IMG/VR virus record: IMGVR_UViG_3300034072_001381
Location: 1-27,391 of that record
From: a virus
Length of the DNA: 27,391 nucleotides
Direction: 5' to 3' (one strand)
Part shown: piece by piece, positions 15,050 to 20,829 of the stretch
How the letters are laid out: the number at the start of each line of letters is the position of its first letter
Position numbering within the stretch: position 1 is the stretch's first letter
Program-made: the position numbers and the translations under genes
The notes under the pieces: model-generated
The model's database searches: none
What the model was told of the DNA's origin: nothing
Seen by the model: only the letters and a program-made list of their open reading frames with translations

Positions 15050-15853
15050 ATGAAATATATAATTTTTGCAGTAATTTCTGCATTTATGTTTAGTGGTTGC
15101 ATAACACCGAGCTCGGTAGATGCAGGTGAAGAAGCAGTTCTTGTTAAGAAACCTTGGTTCTTTGGACATGGTGGTGTTGATCCGGAACCAGAAAAAACTG
15201 GTCTTGTTTGGACTGCATTTAGTACAGAAGTTATTAGAATAAATGTTAAACCATTTAATATTACAGAACCATTTGATGATTTAATTACATATGATAATAA
15301 CCCTGTTGATTTTGATATTCACTTAACATTTAAACACATTGAAGGCAAAACACCTATTCTTGTGGAAAAATTTGGAAATGATTGGTACCAAAATAAAGTT
15401 AGAGAACCATTAAAAAATTCTGTTAGGGAATTTACTAAAAATAATACTATGTTCCAAATGACCACTGATCCAAATGTTATTACAAAATTAGAAAATGTTG
15501 TTACAACAGAGGTTCAAAAATTCTTAAAAGATGAAGGAATTCCTACTGAATTGGCGAAGGTAACTGTTGGTAAGGTTAGCCCACCTCAAGCGGTAATTGA
15601 TAGTACTATTCAAACAGCAGTACAAAAACAAAATGTTAAAACTCAAGAAGAAAGAGTTAAAGCTGAGCAAAGTAGAGAATTGGCTGAAAAAGCAGCCGCA
15701 AATGCGGATAGGGCTTATATGCAAGCAATTAATATGAATGCTGAGCAATATTTAAAAATGAAAGAATTAGATAATCAAAAATTAGCAATTGAAAAAGGTT
15801 CAAATGTTAATATTATTATGGGTACTGGTATTCCTTTAATTCAAACAAAATAA
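15050..15853 (+). CDS. SPFH/Band 7-like lipoprotein
   Basis: The N-terminus is a lipoprotein signal with lipobox FSGC, so the mature protein would start at Cys17 and be lipid-anchored. Residues about 25-165 have the strand pattern of an SPFH (stomatin/prohibitin/HflKC) domain, including GLVWTAFSTEVIRINVKPF, PVDFDIHLTF and an amphipathic helix REPLKNSVREFT. A long charged helix follows (about 185-245, rich in Gln, Glu, Lys and Ala), as in prohibitin-type oligomers. Such proteins form large rings that organise membranes and regulate proteases. A phage copy facing the periplasm might alter the envelope or block superinfection (inference). It ends just before a new promoter. Confidence 0.75.
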   Translation: MKYIIFAVISAFMFSGCITPSSVDAGEEAVLVKKPWFFGHGGVDPEPEKTGLVWTAFSTEVIRINVKPFNITEPFDDLITYDNNPVDFDIHLTFKHIEGKTPILVEKFGNDWYQNKVREPLKNSVREFTKNNTMFQMTTDPNVITKLENVVTTEVQKFLKDEGIPTELAKVTVGKVSPPQAVIDSTIQTAVQKQNVKTQEERVKAEQSRELAEKAAANADRAYMQAINMNAEQYLKMKELDNQKLAIEKGSNVNIIMGTGIPLIQTK

Positions 15854-15872
15854 ATATCTGAATTTAATTTAG

Positions 15873-15896
15873 CTTTAATATTCTTTTATATATAAT
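15873..15896 (+). promoter_or_regulatory. Phage promoter for 15924 gene
   Basis: CTTTAATATT (15873-15882), 8 nt, TATAAT (15891-15896). The block from about 15862 to 15890 is nearly the same as that at 6992-7020. Confidence 0.82.
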
Positions 15897-15923
15897 ACAT
15901 TATATAAATTAAAAGGATATTAA

Positions 15924-16205
15924 ATGCTAAGTAATTCACAAAACAGAAACATTGGAAAATTAATTAAATTAGAAGAAAATGGTAAATACACAATTGGGTT
16001 TGGCAAAAAATTTAGTATAATTGGTTTTACTAAAAATAATGAAGTGATTTTAGATGTTATCGATACAGATAAGTATTACTACGAAGCTGGTTATCAAAAA
16101 ACAATGAAGAGAAAAATAAATCTAAAAACTATGTGTTTTAATTTTGAAAGAAAACTATTTAATATAGAAAATGTTCTTGGAGCGAAAGAACTTTTTAAAT
16201 TATAA
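15924..16205 (+). CDS. Basic hypothetical protein (93 aa)
   Basis: A basic small beta-rich protein: IGKLIKLEENGKYTIGFGKK resembles an SH3-like start, followed by further strands. RBS AAAAGGA. The stop region overlaps a late-promoter octamer at 16201. No family recognised. Confidence 0.65.
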   Translation: MLSNSQNRNIGKLIKLEENGKYTIGFGKKFSIIGFTKNNEVILDVIDTDKYYYEAGYQKTMKRKINLKTMCFNFERKLFNIENVLGAKELFKL

Positions 16206-16208
16206 ATA
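16201..16208 (+). promoter_or_regulatory. T4-type late promoter TATAAATA
   Basis: An exact TATAAATA octamer ending 18 nt before ATG 16226. It is one of five plus-strand copies in the window, all 17-21 nt upstream of a start codon, as expected for the gp55-type late sigma factor of T4-like phages. Confidence 0.72.
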
Positions 16209-16225
16209 ATTCAAAAAGGTTGGGA

Positions 16226-16861
16226 ATGCAAACATTTAGAGAATGGTTAAATGAAAATGAACAAAGAAATAAAGTAATAGATTTTAGAAATTTCTTTGAA
16301 TCAGAATTATCAGAATCGGTTATAAATAAGATAAAAAATCTTTATTATATTAAAGATCCAAATAAAATTGTTGATGAATTTAAAAAAATATTTGATATTG
16401 CAGATAATATTAAAATTTCAAAAATTAATATTGGTTGTGCTACAAATCCTAAAACAAAAGAAATTAAATATAGTACACTAAATTCTCTTATACATGAATT
16501 AATTCATTACTTGCAATTAAAAGCAGGTGTTGCAGAAGATATATATAAATTTCCTGATTTTACTGATTGTGCAATATTAAAATATATTTTACAACCATTA
16601 GAATTAAATACTTGGGCTATATCATTGGCAGCTGAATTACTACGAAAAGATATTTCTTTTCAAACAGCGGGTAGAAATAAGAGATTAAAACACTGTATAT
16701 ATTTATTAACACACAATATGAATTGTGGTGTGCAAAAGAAATATAAAGATAAACTATTAAAATTATCAAAACAGTATATGTTGATTGTCAAATCTTTAAG
16801 TAAAGATATAAATGAACATTATACAAAATATACTTCAGATGCATTTATACACATAATTTAA
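16226..16861 (+). CDS. Putative zinc metallopeptidase with T4-type capsid-targeting leader
   Basis: The likely start is ATG 16226 rather than the TTG at 16220, because AAAAAGG (16214-16219) then sits at normal spacing and the protein begins MQTFREWLNE. That is a ten-residue match in layout to the T4 capsid-targeting leader, ending at L-N-E. The 211-aa protein carries HELIH at 90-94, the HExxH zinc-binding/catalytic motif, inside a helix (NSLIHELIHYLQ). Glu126 (QPLELNTWA) is a candidate third ligand on a following helix, as in gluzincins. Together with the late promoter at 16201, this suggests a protease made late, packaged in the head and injected. Catalytic activity and packaging are both inference. 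Confidence 0.72.
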   Translation: MQTFREWLNENEQRNKVIDFRNFFESELSESVINKIKNLYYIKDPNKIVDEFKKIFDIADNIKISKINIGCATNPKTKEIKYSTLNSLIHELIHYLQLKAGVAEDIYKFPDFTDCAILKYILQPLELNTWAISLAAELLRKDISFQTAGRNKRLKHCIYLLTHNMNCGVQKKYKDKLLKLSKQYMLIVKSLSKDINEHYTKYTSDAFIHII

Positions 16862-17215
16862 AAATACTTAGTGGTGGAATTCATTAAAGACACAATGACG
16901 GTATGAAGTTATTCCTAAACTTCATTCATAGGTGGAAGTCCTATGACTAAGTAATACCGAGTCCGTTAATTCGGGTTAATAGCTATCCTGTTAAGTCAGG
17001 GTAAATTTACCAACGCTAAACCTCTACTTAGAAGTAAAATACTACTAAGAAACGTTTAGCTTTTCTTAAATAATTCATCAAAGCATTCTAGATTAGTACC
17101 GGAATGCTTTGATGAATTATTTGAATCTCAAAGTACTAAATCCGGGGGAGCCTGTGAAACTAGTTTTTGATAATAAGCTATAAAAAAACCCTTCATTCTG
17201 TGGAATGATAAAATT
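16862..17215 (+). ncRNA. Structured non-coding RNA segment, class unknown
   Basis: There is no gene in 434 bases between 16861 and 17296, but many helices. TACTTAGT (16865-16872) pairs with ACTAAGTA (16946-16953). It encloses ATGAAGTT/AACTTCAT (16903-16910 with 16918-16925) and CATAGG/CCTATG (16927-16932 with 16940-16945), forming a three-way junction. GCTAAAC (17015-17021) pairs with GTTTAGC (17054-17060). A perfect 21-bp hairpin follows (17068-17088 with 17102-17122, 13-nt loop). Part of its loop, GATTAGTAC, can pair with GTACTAAATC at 17133-17142, a possible pseudoknot. G and C are locally enriched compared with the genes. I tested it by eye against group I, group II, tmRNA and RNase P landmarks and found no match. 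Confidence 0.55.
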
Positions 17216-17246
17216 TTAAAGTTCGGATTTTTCAAATTTAATTAAA

Positions 17247-17270
17247 CTTTAATATACTCTATTATATAAT
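17247..17270 (+). promoter_or_regulatory. Phage promoter for 17296 operon
   Basis: CTTTAATATA (17247-17256), 8 nt, TATAAT (17265-17270), 25 nt before ATG 17296. Confidence 0.75.
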
Positions 17271-17295
17271 ACTATTAAATATAAAAGGAAATAAA

Positions 17296-17685
17296 ATGAT
17301 AAAATTCACAGATTTAACTGATGAACAATTTGAAGATTTTTTTTACTTTGGGTTTAATTTAACTCCAAAAGAAAGTGGATTATCAGGAGATATTTGGGTT
17401 ACAGCAAAACCCTTTTATGATGAAATCTCTGAACCATATATTGTAGTTTTTGATAAATTTGATTGGACTATTCGAAATCCAAATTATGTTCAAATTAGTA
17501 TTGAAGATGAACCAAAAATAATTGAAAGTAACAATTTTAAAATATCTGCTGAATTTTTTGATGAAATAAAAACATTTGTGAAAATAAATAAAGATCCGTT
17601 AATAAAACAATGGACTATGGAGTATGACACAAGAGATTTTAATAGAAATAAAATAAAATATCATAAGGATAAGACACATGAATGA
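17296..17685 (+). CDS. Hypothetical protein, paralogue of 17678 (129 aa)
   Basis: The body aligns with the next gene: DIWVTAKPFYDEISEPYIVV here against YIWISTKQASHGPRIKVYDK there, then VQISIEDEPKI against VSISDKPNI, and the C-terminal helix IKTFVKINKDPLIKQWT against IFAFILKHKDDLIAYWN. So this is a tandem duplication of a compact beta-strand plus helix domain. The first 35 residues are acidic/aromatic and unlike the leader of the 17678 gene. Function unknown. The start is ATG 17296 with AAAAGGA. Confidence 0.7.
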   Translation: MIKFTDLTDEQFEDFFYFGFNLTPKESGLSGDIWVTAKPFYDEISEPYIVVFDKFDWTIRNPNYVQISIEDEPKIIESNNFKISAEFFDEIKTFVKINKDPLIKQWTMEYDTRDFNRNKIKYHKDKTHE

Positions 17686-18010
17686 ATTTAGAGAATATTT
17701 AAGAAGCGCAGAAATAAATGAGATGGCGCCAAATTATTCACCGGATAAAACAGGGTTAAATGAATATATTTGGATATCAACAAAACAAGCTTCGCACGGC
17801 CCGAGAATTAAAGTTTATGATAAACCAAATGGTAAAAATTTTTCTGTTTCAATTTCGGATAAACCCAATATTGTTGCAGGAGATTGTTTTGTTAATTCGA
17901 AAGAATTAAAAAGAATATTTGCATTTATTTTAAAACATAAAGATGATTTAATAGCGTATTGGAATAGTGAATTAACTACCGATGAACTTGAACACAATCT
18001 TTTTGATTAA
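17678..18010 (+). CDS. Hypothetical protein with possible virion leader, paralogue of 17296 (110 aa)
   Basis: Overlaps the previous gene by 8 nt. The N-terminus MNEFREYLRSAEINEMAPNY is like the capsid-targeting leaders elsewhere in the window, with I-N-E at 13-15 as a possible prohead-protease site and a flexible Pro-containing stretch behind it. The remaining body is the same domain as in 17296 (strand IWIST, motif HGPRIKVYDKPNG, helix LIAYWNSE). One copy with and one without a leader suggests that one product is packaged and the other acts during infection (inference). Confidence 0.7.
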   Translation: MNEFREYLRSAEINEMAPNYSPDKTGLNEYIWISTKQASHGPRIKVYDKPNGKNFSVSISDKPNIVAGDCFVNSKELKRIFAFILKHKDDLIAYWNSELTTDELEHNLFD

Positions 18011-18040
18011 TTTCAGTTCTTTATTCAGAATTTAATATTA

Positions 18041-18064
18041 CTTTAAGTGATTTTTGTATATAAT
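18041..18064 (+). promoter_or_regulatory. Phage promoter for 18092 microORF
   Basis: CTTTAAGTGA (18041-18050), 8 nt, TATAAT (18059-18064). It is followed by the standard leader with AAAGGATATAAAATG. Confidence 0.78.
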
Positions 18065-18091
18065 TATAATATATAAATTAAAGGATATAAA

Positions 18092-18175
18092 ATGAAAATC
18101 ACGAAAAGAAAAATTTTAAAAACAATTGCAAGAATTGATAAATCAATTTATAAATTAGGTGAAAGAATTTTATAA
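18092..18175 (+). CDS. 27-aa basic microprotein
   Basis: ATG 18092 to TAA 18173-18175, with its own full promoter at 18041 and the standard RBS (AAAGGA, 18080-18085) used by larger genes of this phage. The product MKITKRKILKTIARIDKSIY followed by KLGERIL has nine Lys/Arg residues and would form an amphipathic helix. It is the only coding unit between 18010 and the tRNA promoter. It may be a real micropeptide, or a short leader ORF or degraded gene; conservation would decide. Confidence 0.55.
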   Translation: MKITKRKILKTIARIDKSIYKLGERIL

Positions 18176-18215
18176 TTCTTTCTATTTTAATAAAGAATTA
18201 ATATTTTATATATAT

Positions 18216-18221
18216 TATAAT
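18216..18221 (+). promoter_or_regulatory. Promoter for tRNA cluster
   Basis: AATTAATATT at 18196-18205 and TATAAT at 18216-18221, in TATATATTATAATAC. It is close to the recurring promoter but with a 10-nt spacer. Transcription would begin near 18228, just before the helix that closes the first tRNA-like fold. Confidence 0.6.
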
Positions 18222-18234
18222 ACTATTAATAAAC

Positions 18235-18362
18235 AAATTGCTTATAAATTATTTAGTGATTGGCTGAGAAGGGTTAAAGCAATCGGTGTACACGATGCAT
18301 AGAAATATAGAAATATACAACTGGTTTGATTCCAGTATTACTAAATAATTTATAAGCAATTT
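18235..18362 (+). tRNA. tRNA-Tyr(GTA)-like fold closed by an extra 19-bp helix
   Basis: The body 18254-18344 folds as a class II tRNA: acceptor TAGTGAT/ATTACTA, a 3-bp D stem with a GG-containing loop, an anticodon stem of about 4 bp with loop GTGTACA (anticodon GTA, Tyr), a TATA-GAAA-TATA variable arm and a perfect T arm ACTGG-TTTGATT-CCAGT. Odd points: residue 37 is C, residue 32 is G, and no CCA is encoded, although the five other tRNAs all encode it. Beyond the acceptor, bases 18235-18253 pair perfectly with 18344-18362, giving one continuous helix of 26 bp. It could be a tRNA that needs unusual processing, or a tRNA mimic. Confidence 0.6.
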
Positions 18363-18389
18363 ATTATTTAAAAATAAGTTGTTATTCGC

Positions 18390-18466
18390 GGGCAAGTAAC
18401 ATAGTGGTCTAATGTACCCGACTCATAATCGGATTATCGTGTGTTCAAATCACACCTTGCCCACCA
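18390..18466 (+). tRNA. tRNA-Met(CAT), or Ile2 if lysidine-modified
   Basis: Perfect acceptor GGGCAAG/CTTGCCC with A73 and encoded CCA. D stem ACAT/ATGT with a GG-containing loop, anticodon loop CTCATAA (CAT) and T arm GTGTG-TTCAAAT-CACAC. The paired first acceptor base makes initiator tRNA unlikely. Whether it reads AUG or AUA cannot be told from sequence alone. Confidence 0.9.
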
Positions 18467-18469
18467 AAT

Positions 18470-18557
18470 GGATAGTTGGTAGAGTGGTTTATTACATCTG
18501 TTTGCTAAACAGATGCTGAGAAATCAGCCGCAGGTTCAAATCCTGTGCTATCCGCCA
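18470..18557 (+). tRNA. tRNA-Ser(GCT)
   Basis: Class II tRNA: acceptor GGATAGT/GCTATCC, G73, encoded CCA, anticodon loop TTGCTAA (GCT) on a strong stem, a long variable arm GCTGA-GAAA-TCAGC, and T arm with TTCAAAT. It lies 3 nt after the previous tRNA. It reads the AGU/AGC serine codons. Confidence 0.92.
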
Positions 18558-18566
18558 TTTATTAAT

Positions 18567-18642
18567 GCTTGCATAGCTCCAATGGTAGAGCAATTCCATG
18601 GTAAGGAAGAGGTTGTTGGTTTGAATCCAACTGTGAGCACCA
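18567..18642 (+). tRNA. tRNA-Thr(GGT)
   Basis: Acceptor GCTTGCA/TGTGAGC with two wobbles, A73, encoded CCA. D stem GCTC/GAGC, anticodon loop ATGGTAA (GGT), T arm GTTGG-TTTGAAT-CCAAC. The last A of CCA is also the first base of the next long hairpin. Confidence 0.9.
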
Positions 18643-19235
18643 TAAACATAGCTAAAAGTTAAAAATATGTTTAGTTTTTAGCTGTGTTTATTTAAAGTGA
18701 TAAGTAAATAAACCAGTAAAAGATTAAATTTTGCATATTATCTAAAGCTTATGTGTAATCTTTAGAACTAAGTGAATAGGTTAATTCACATTTTCTTTGA
18801 AGAGAAATTTGGTTTAACAACGGAATAAATTAGGCAAATATTCTGAGAACTTTATTTATTGAAGTTAAAAGTTTCTTGTAAATCTTCCCTTGTTTTAAAG
18901 TATTTAGCTGCAGACAATGAATATTTTTAAAATCAAAAGACGCATCGGTGTTGGCTTGGATGGTCTATAGCCGTAAAACTAGACAAGATTGGTGTGATGG
19001 TTAAACAGGTCTCCAGCCAAACTGAGAGGTGAAAATCCTCTCATTTCTGAAGATTAAGGAATATATTTTCAAAAATATTTTCTCTAGTCTTCACCCAACT
19101 AGCGTTTTACAGATAATCGTAAATGTTCTGTCAGATGGAAGTAAGAATTGCCGTACTCTGCTAAAGTAAAATAATTCTAGAGATAAGTGCGGGGTTGAGT
19201 GAACTTATCTCAAATTTTATAAAAGTTTATATAAA
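18643..19235 (+). ncRNA. Large structured non-coding RNA between tRNAs
   Basis: About 600 nt without a gene, folding into many helices. A 16-bp stem (18642-18657 with 18676-18691) directly follows tRNA-Thr. Others: AAAGATTA/TAATCTTT (18719-18726, 18756-18763); GTGAAT/ATTCAC (18772-18777, 18784-18789); TTGGCT-GGA/TCC-AGCCAA (18951-18960, 19012-19020); GTCTA/TAGAC (18963-18967, 18980-18984); GAGAGG/CCTCTC (19024-19029, 19037-19042); GAAGATT/AGTCTTC (19049-19055, 19086-19092); and GAGATAAGT/ACTTATCTC (19180-19188, 19203-19211). A long-range pair GTAAAAC/GTTTTAC (18973-18979, 19104-19110) would make a pseudoknot. Size and placement among phage tRNAs recall the GOLLD and ROOL classes, but I cannot confirm membership. 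Confidence 0.6.
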
Positions 19236-19258
19236 ATTAATAACTTTTAGTATATAAT
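19234..19258 (+). promoter_or_regulatory. Promoter for tRNA-Gln/Asn unit
   Basis: TTAATAAC, 8 nt, TATAAT (19253-19258) inside AGTATATAATA. It lies 14 nt before tRNA-Gln. It separates the large RNA from the next transcript. Confidence 0.7.
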
Positions 19259-19272
19259 ATACATAATAAAAA

Positions 19273-19346
19273 TGGGATATCATCTAGTGGTAGGACATCT
19301 GCTTTTGGCGCAGAGAACTCATGTTCGAATCCTGATATCCCATCCA
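19273..19346 (+). tRNA. tRNA-Gln(TTG)
   Basis: Acceptor TGGGATA/TATCCCA starting with a U-A pair, as in bacterial tRNA-Gln, then T73 and encoded CCA. Short D stem TCT/GGA, anticodon loop TTTTGGC (TTG) on TCTGC/GCAGA, T loop TTCGAAT with one stem mismatch. T at position 73 is unusual for Gln (G in E. coli). Confidence 0.85.
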
Positions 19347-19350
19347 AAAT

Positions 19351-19424
19351 TCCCTTGTAGCTTGAAGGTCAAGCAACACCCTGTTAAGGTGAAGTTGATG
19401 GTTCGATTCCATCCGAGGGAGCCA
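19351..19424 (+). tRNA. tRNA-Asn(GTT)
   Basis: Acceptor TCCCTTG/CGAGGGA, G73, encoded CCA. D stem GCTT/AAGC, anticodon loop CTGTTAA (GTT), T arm GATGG-TTCGATT-CCATC. It lies 4 nt after tRNA-Gln. Confidence 0.92.
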
Positions 19425-19823
19425 CTTAAAATTGTTTTCTACACAGTTTATAATCTATTATTGAAAAGAAGAAACTTATACCGATGTTTTGAAACAGATT
19501 TTCATTGGTTAAGATACATTGTATCAATAAAGCTCTTTACAATTAAAAATATCCAGCCAAGGGTAACAAATTATACTAGCATGAAAGCAAGTTATATTTT
19601 AATAAAAATATGTTTACTCTAAAGTTAAAAGATATAAAATTATAAAGATCTAAATTAATAAACTACTAAACTACTAAAGATTTAAAGCAAAAAGATTTAT
19701 AAAATCCAACAACAAAGGATTAATAGTTCTATAAGTACTATGTTCTATCCTGTTGGCTAATATTAGATCATAAATTGTGTAGAGAATACTCTAAATTTAA
19801 AATTATAAAGATAAAGGATAATT
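19425..19823 (+). ncRNA. Structured leader or non-coding RNA between tRNA-Asn and 19824
   Basis: About 400 nt with no plausible gene and no promoter of the usual type before the next ATG, so it is probably transcribed from 19253 through the tRNAs. A clear stacked hairpin lies at 19706-19756: CCAAC/GTTGG, then AGGAT/ATCCT, then ATAGT/ACTAT, with an internal bulge and a 9-nt loop. Smaller hairpins include GATAC/GTATC at 19513-19525 and AGAG/CTCT near 19781-19792. It could be a second part of the large RNA locus or a 5' leader controlling the coiled-coil gene. Confidence 0.45.
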
Positions 19824-20468
19824 ATGTCAAATCAAACAAACACAAAAGAATTTACACTTACAAGAGCATTAGTTGAATTAAAATTATATGATTCAAAAAT
19901 TGAAAAAGCTATCAAGGAATTAAAACCTGTTTCTTATGCAATTAATAAAATTGTAGTTGATTATAGACAAACTAAAGAAGAATTTTTAGATAATTATAAA
20001 GCTCAAATGCAAAGTGTTTCAGATTTAAGAAAAAATAAAACAGTTCTTAAAAATGCATTAATGAAAGCAAATGCCGAAACAATTGTTAAAATTGGTGATA
20101 AAGAATACACAATTCTTGAAGCTCTAAATAGAAAAAATGATATTAGAACTGAACAGCTGTTAATTTCACAATTAAAAAATCATTTAAATAATGCTATCGC
20201 GAGAACAGAAAACATCAAAAATGATATTGAAGCAAATATTGAAAGAACAATTAATTCAAGAAGTTCAAGTTCAAGTAATCAATCAAAAGATTATGTTCAA
20301 ACAATTAGAGATTCTTATAAAGATCAAATGCCTGAATTAGTAAATGCAGATGTTATTGAAAAATTAATCACTGAAAAAGAAGCAGAAATTACAGAATTTA
20401 TTGCAGAAGTTGATTTTGCTTTAAGCGAAATTAATGCAATTACAAAAATTAAGGTTCAATTAGCTTAG
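19824..20468 (+). CDS. Coiled-coil phage protein of unknown function (214 aa)
   Basis: Nearly all-helical with two long helical blocks (residues 10-75 and 95-145), a Ser-rich linker (SRSSSSSNQSKD, about 149-160) and a C-terminal helix. The segments TRALVELKLYDSKIEKAIK and IVKIGDKEYTILEALNRKND give the layout of a small helical protein family I associate with large tailed phages (similar to DIP1984-like proteins); that link is from memory. RBS AAAGGATAATT before ATG 19824. It has an unusually long leader behind two tRNAs. The codon usage looks regular, which suggests strong expression. Confidence 0.75.
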   Translation: MSNQTNTKEFTLTRALVELKLYDSKIEKAIKELKPVSYAINKIVVDYRQTKEEFLDNYKAQMQSVSDLRKNKTVLKNALMKANAETIVKIGDKEYTILEALNRKNDIRTEQLLISQLKNHLNNAIARTENIKNDIEANIERTINSRSSSSSNQSKDYVQTIRDSYKDQMPELVNADVIEKLITEKEAEITEFIAEVDFALSEINAITKIKVQLA

Positions 20469-20483
20469 TGCCGAACCTTAATT
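20447..20483 (+). terminator. Hairpin across the stop codon of 19824
   Basis: The 11-bp stem AATTAAGGTTC (20447-20457) / GAACCTTAATT (20473-20483) with a 15-nt loop that contains the end of the gene. A T-rich stretch (AACTTTTAAT) follows, but the T-tract is weak. It may be a terminator or an mRNA 3'-end stabiliser. Confidence 0.5.
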
Positions 20484-20486
20484 AAC

Positions 20487-20510
20487 TTTTAATATTCTTT
20501 AGTATATAAT
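20487..20510 (+). promoter_or_regulatory. Phage promoter for 20536 operon
   Basis: TTTTAATATT (20487-20496), 8 nt, TATAAT (20505-20510), directly after the hairpin. Confidence 0.8.
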
Positions 20511-20535
20511 ATATTATTAAAACAAAAGGATATAA

Positions 20536-20829
20536 ATGAAATATAATATAAGAGCACTTTTTAGTAGAAAATATAGATTGGTTCAAGTTGGGTTGATTGA
20601 TTGGGAATTATATCAAGAAGATCGAAAAATTTTAGATTTTGAAGCTAAATATGAAAATGCTATATTAGAAGATATTTACAACGGATTGGAAAGAGAATTA
20701 AAATATCATATTTCTAATATTGAAGAAAATGATGAAGATTATTTTTATGATATGACAGAAGAAGAACAATTATTCAAAAAGACTTTTTTCCTAAAAGAAC
20801 TAAAAGATATTTATGATTGGTTGATATAA
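20536..20829 (+). CDS. Acidic hypothetical protein (97 aa)
   Basis: Starts with a basic/aromatic segment (RALFSRKYRLVQVGLIDWEL) and continues as acidic helices (ISNIEENDEDYFYDMTEEEQ). It is coupled to the NUDIX gene by a TAATG overlap. No family recognised. Confidence 0.65.
   Translation: MKYNIRALFSRKYRLVQVGLIDWELYQEDRKILDFEAKYENAILEDIYNGLERELKYHISNIEENDEDYFYDMTEEEQLFKKTFFLKELKDIYDWLI

Noticed and set aside
16862-17215. Group I or group II intron
   Set aside because: I could not find the group I P7 R/S pair or group II 5' GUGYG and domain V, and no split gene or tRNA flanks it.
18687-18712. Hairpin TTTATTTA/TAAATAAA after tRNA-Thr
   Set aside because: It overlaps the 3' arm of the stronger 16-bp stem and is low-complexity A/T, so I do not claim a switch.
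19272-19622. Plus-strand ORF of 116 aa
   Set aside because: It runs through tRNA-Gln and tRNA-Asn and the structured leader, with no RBS, and its residue composition is unlike the other proteins.
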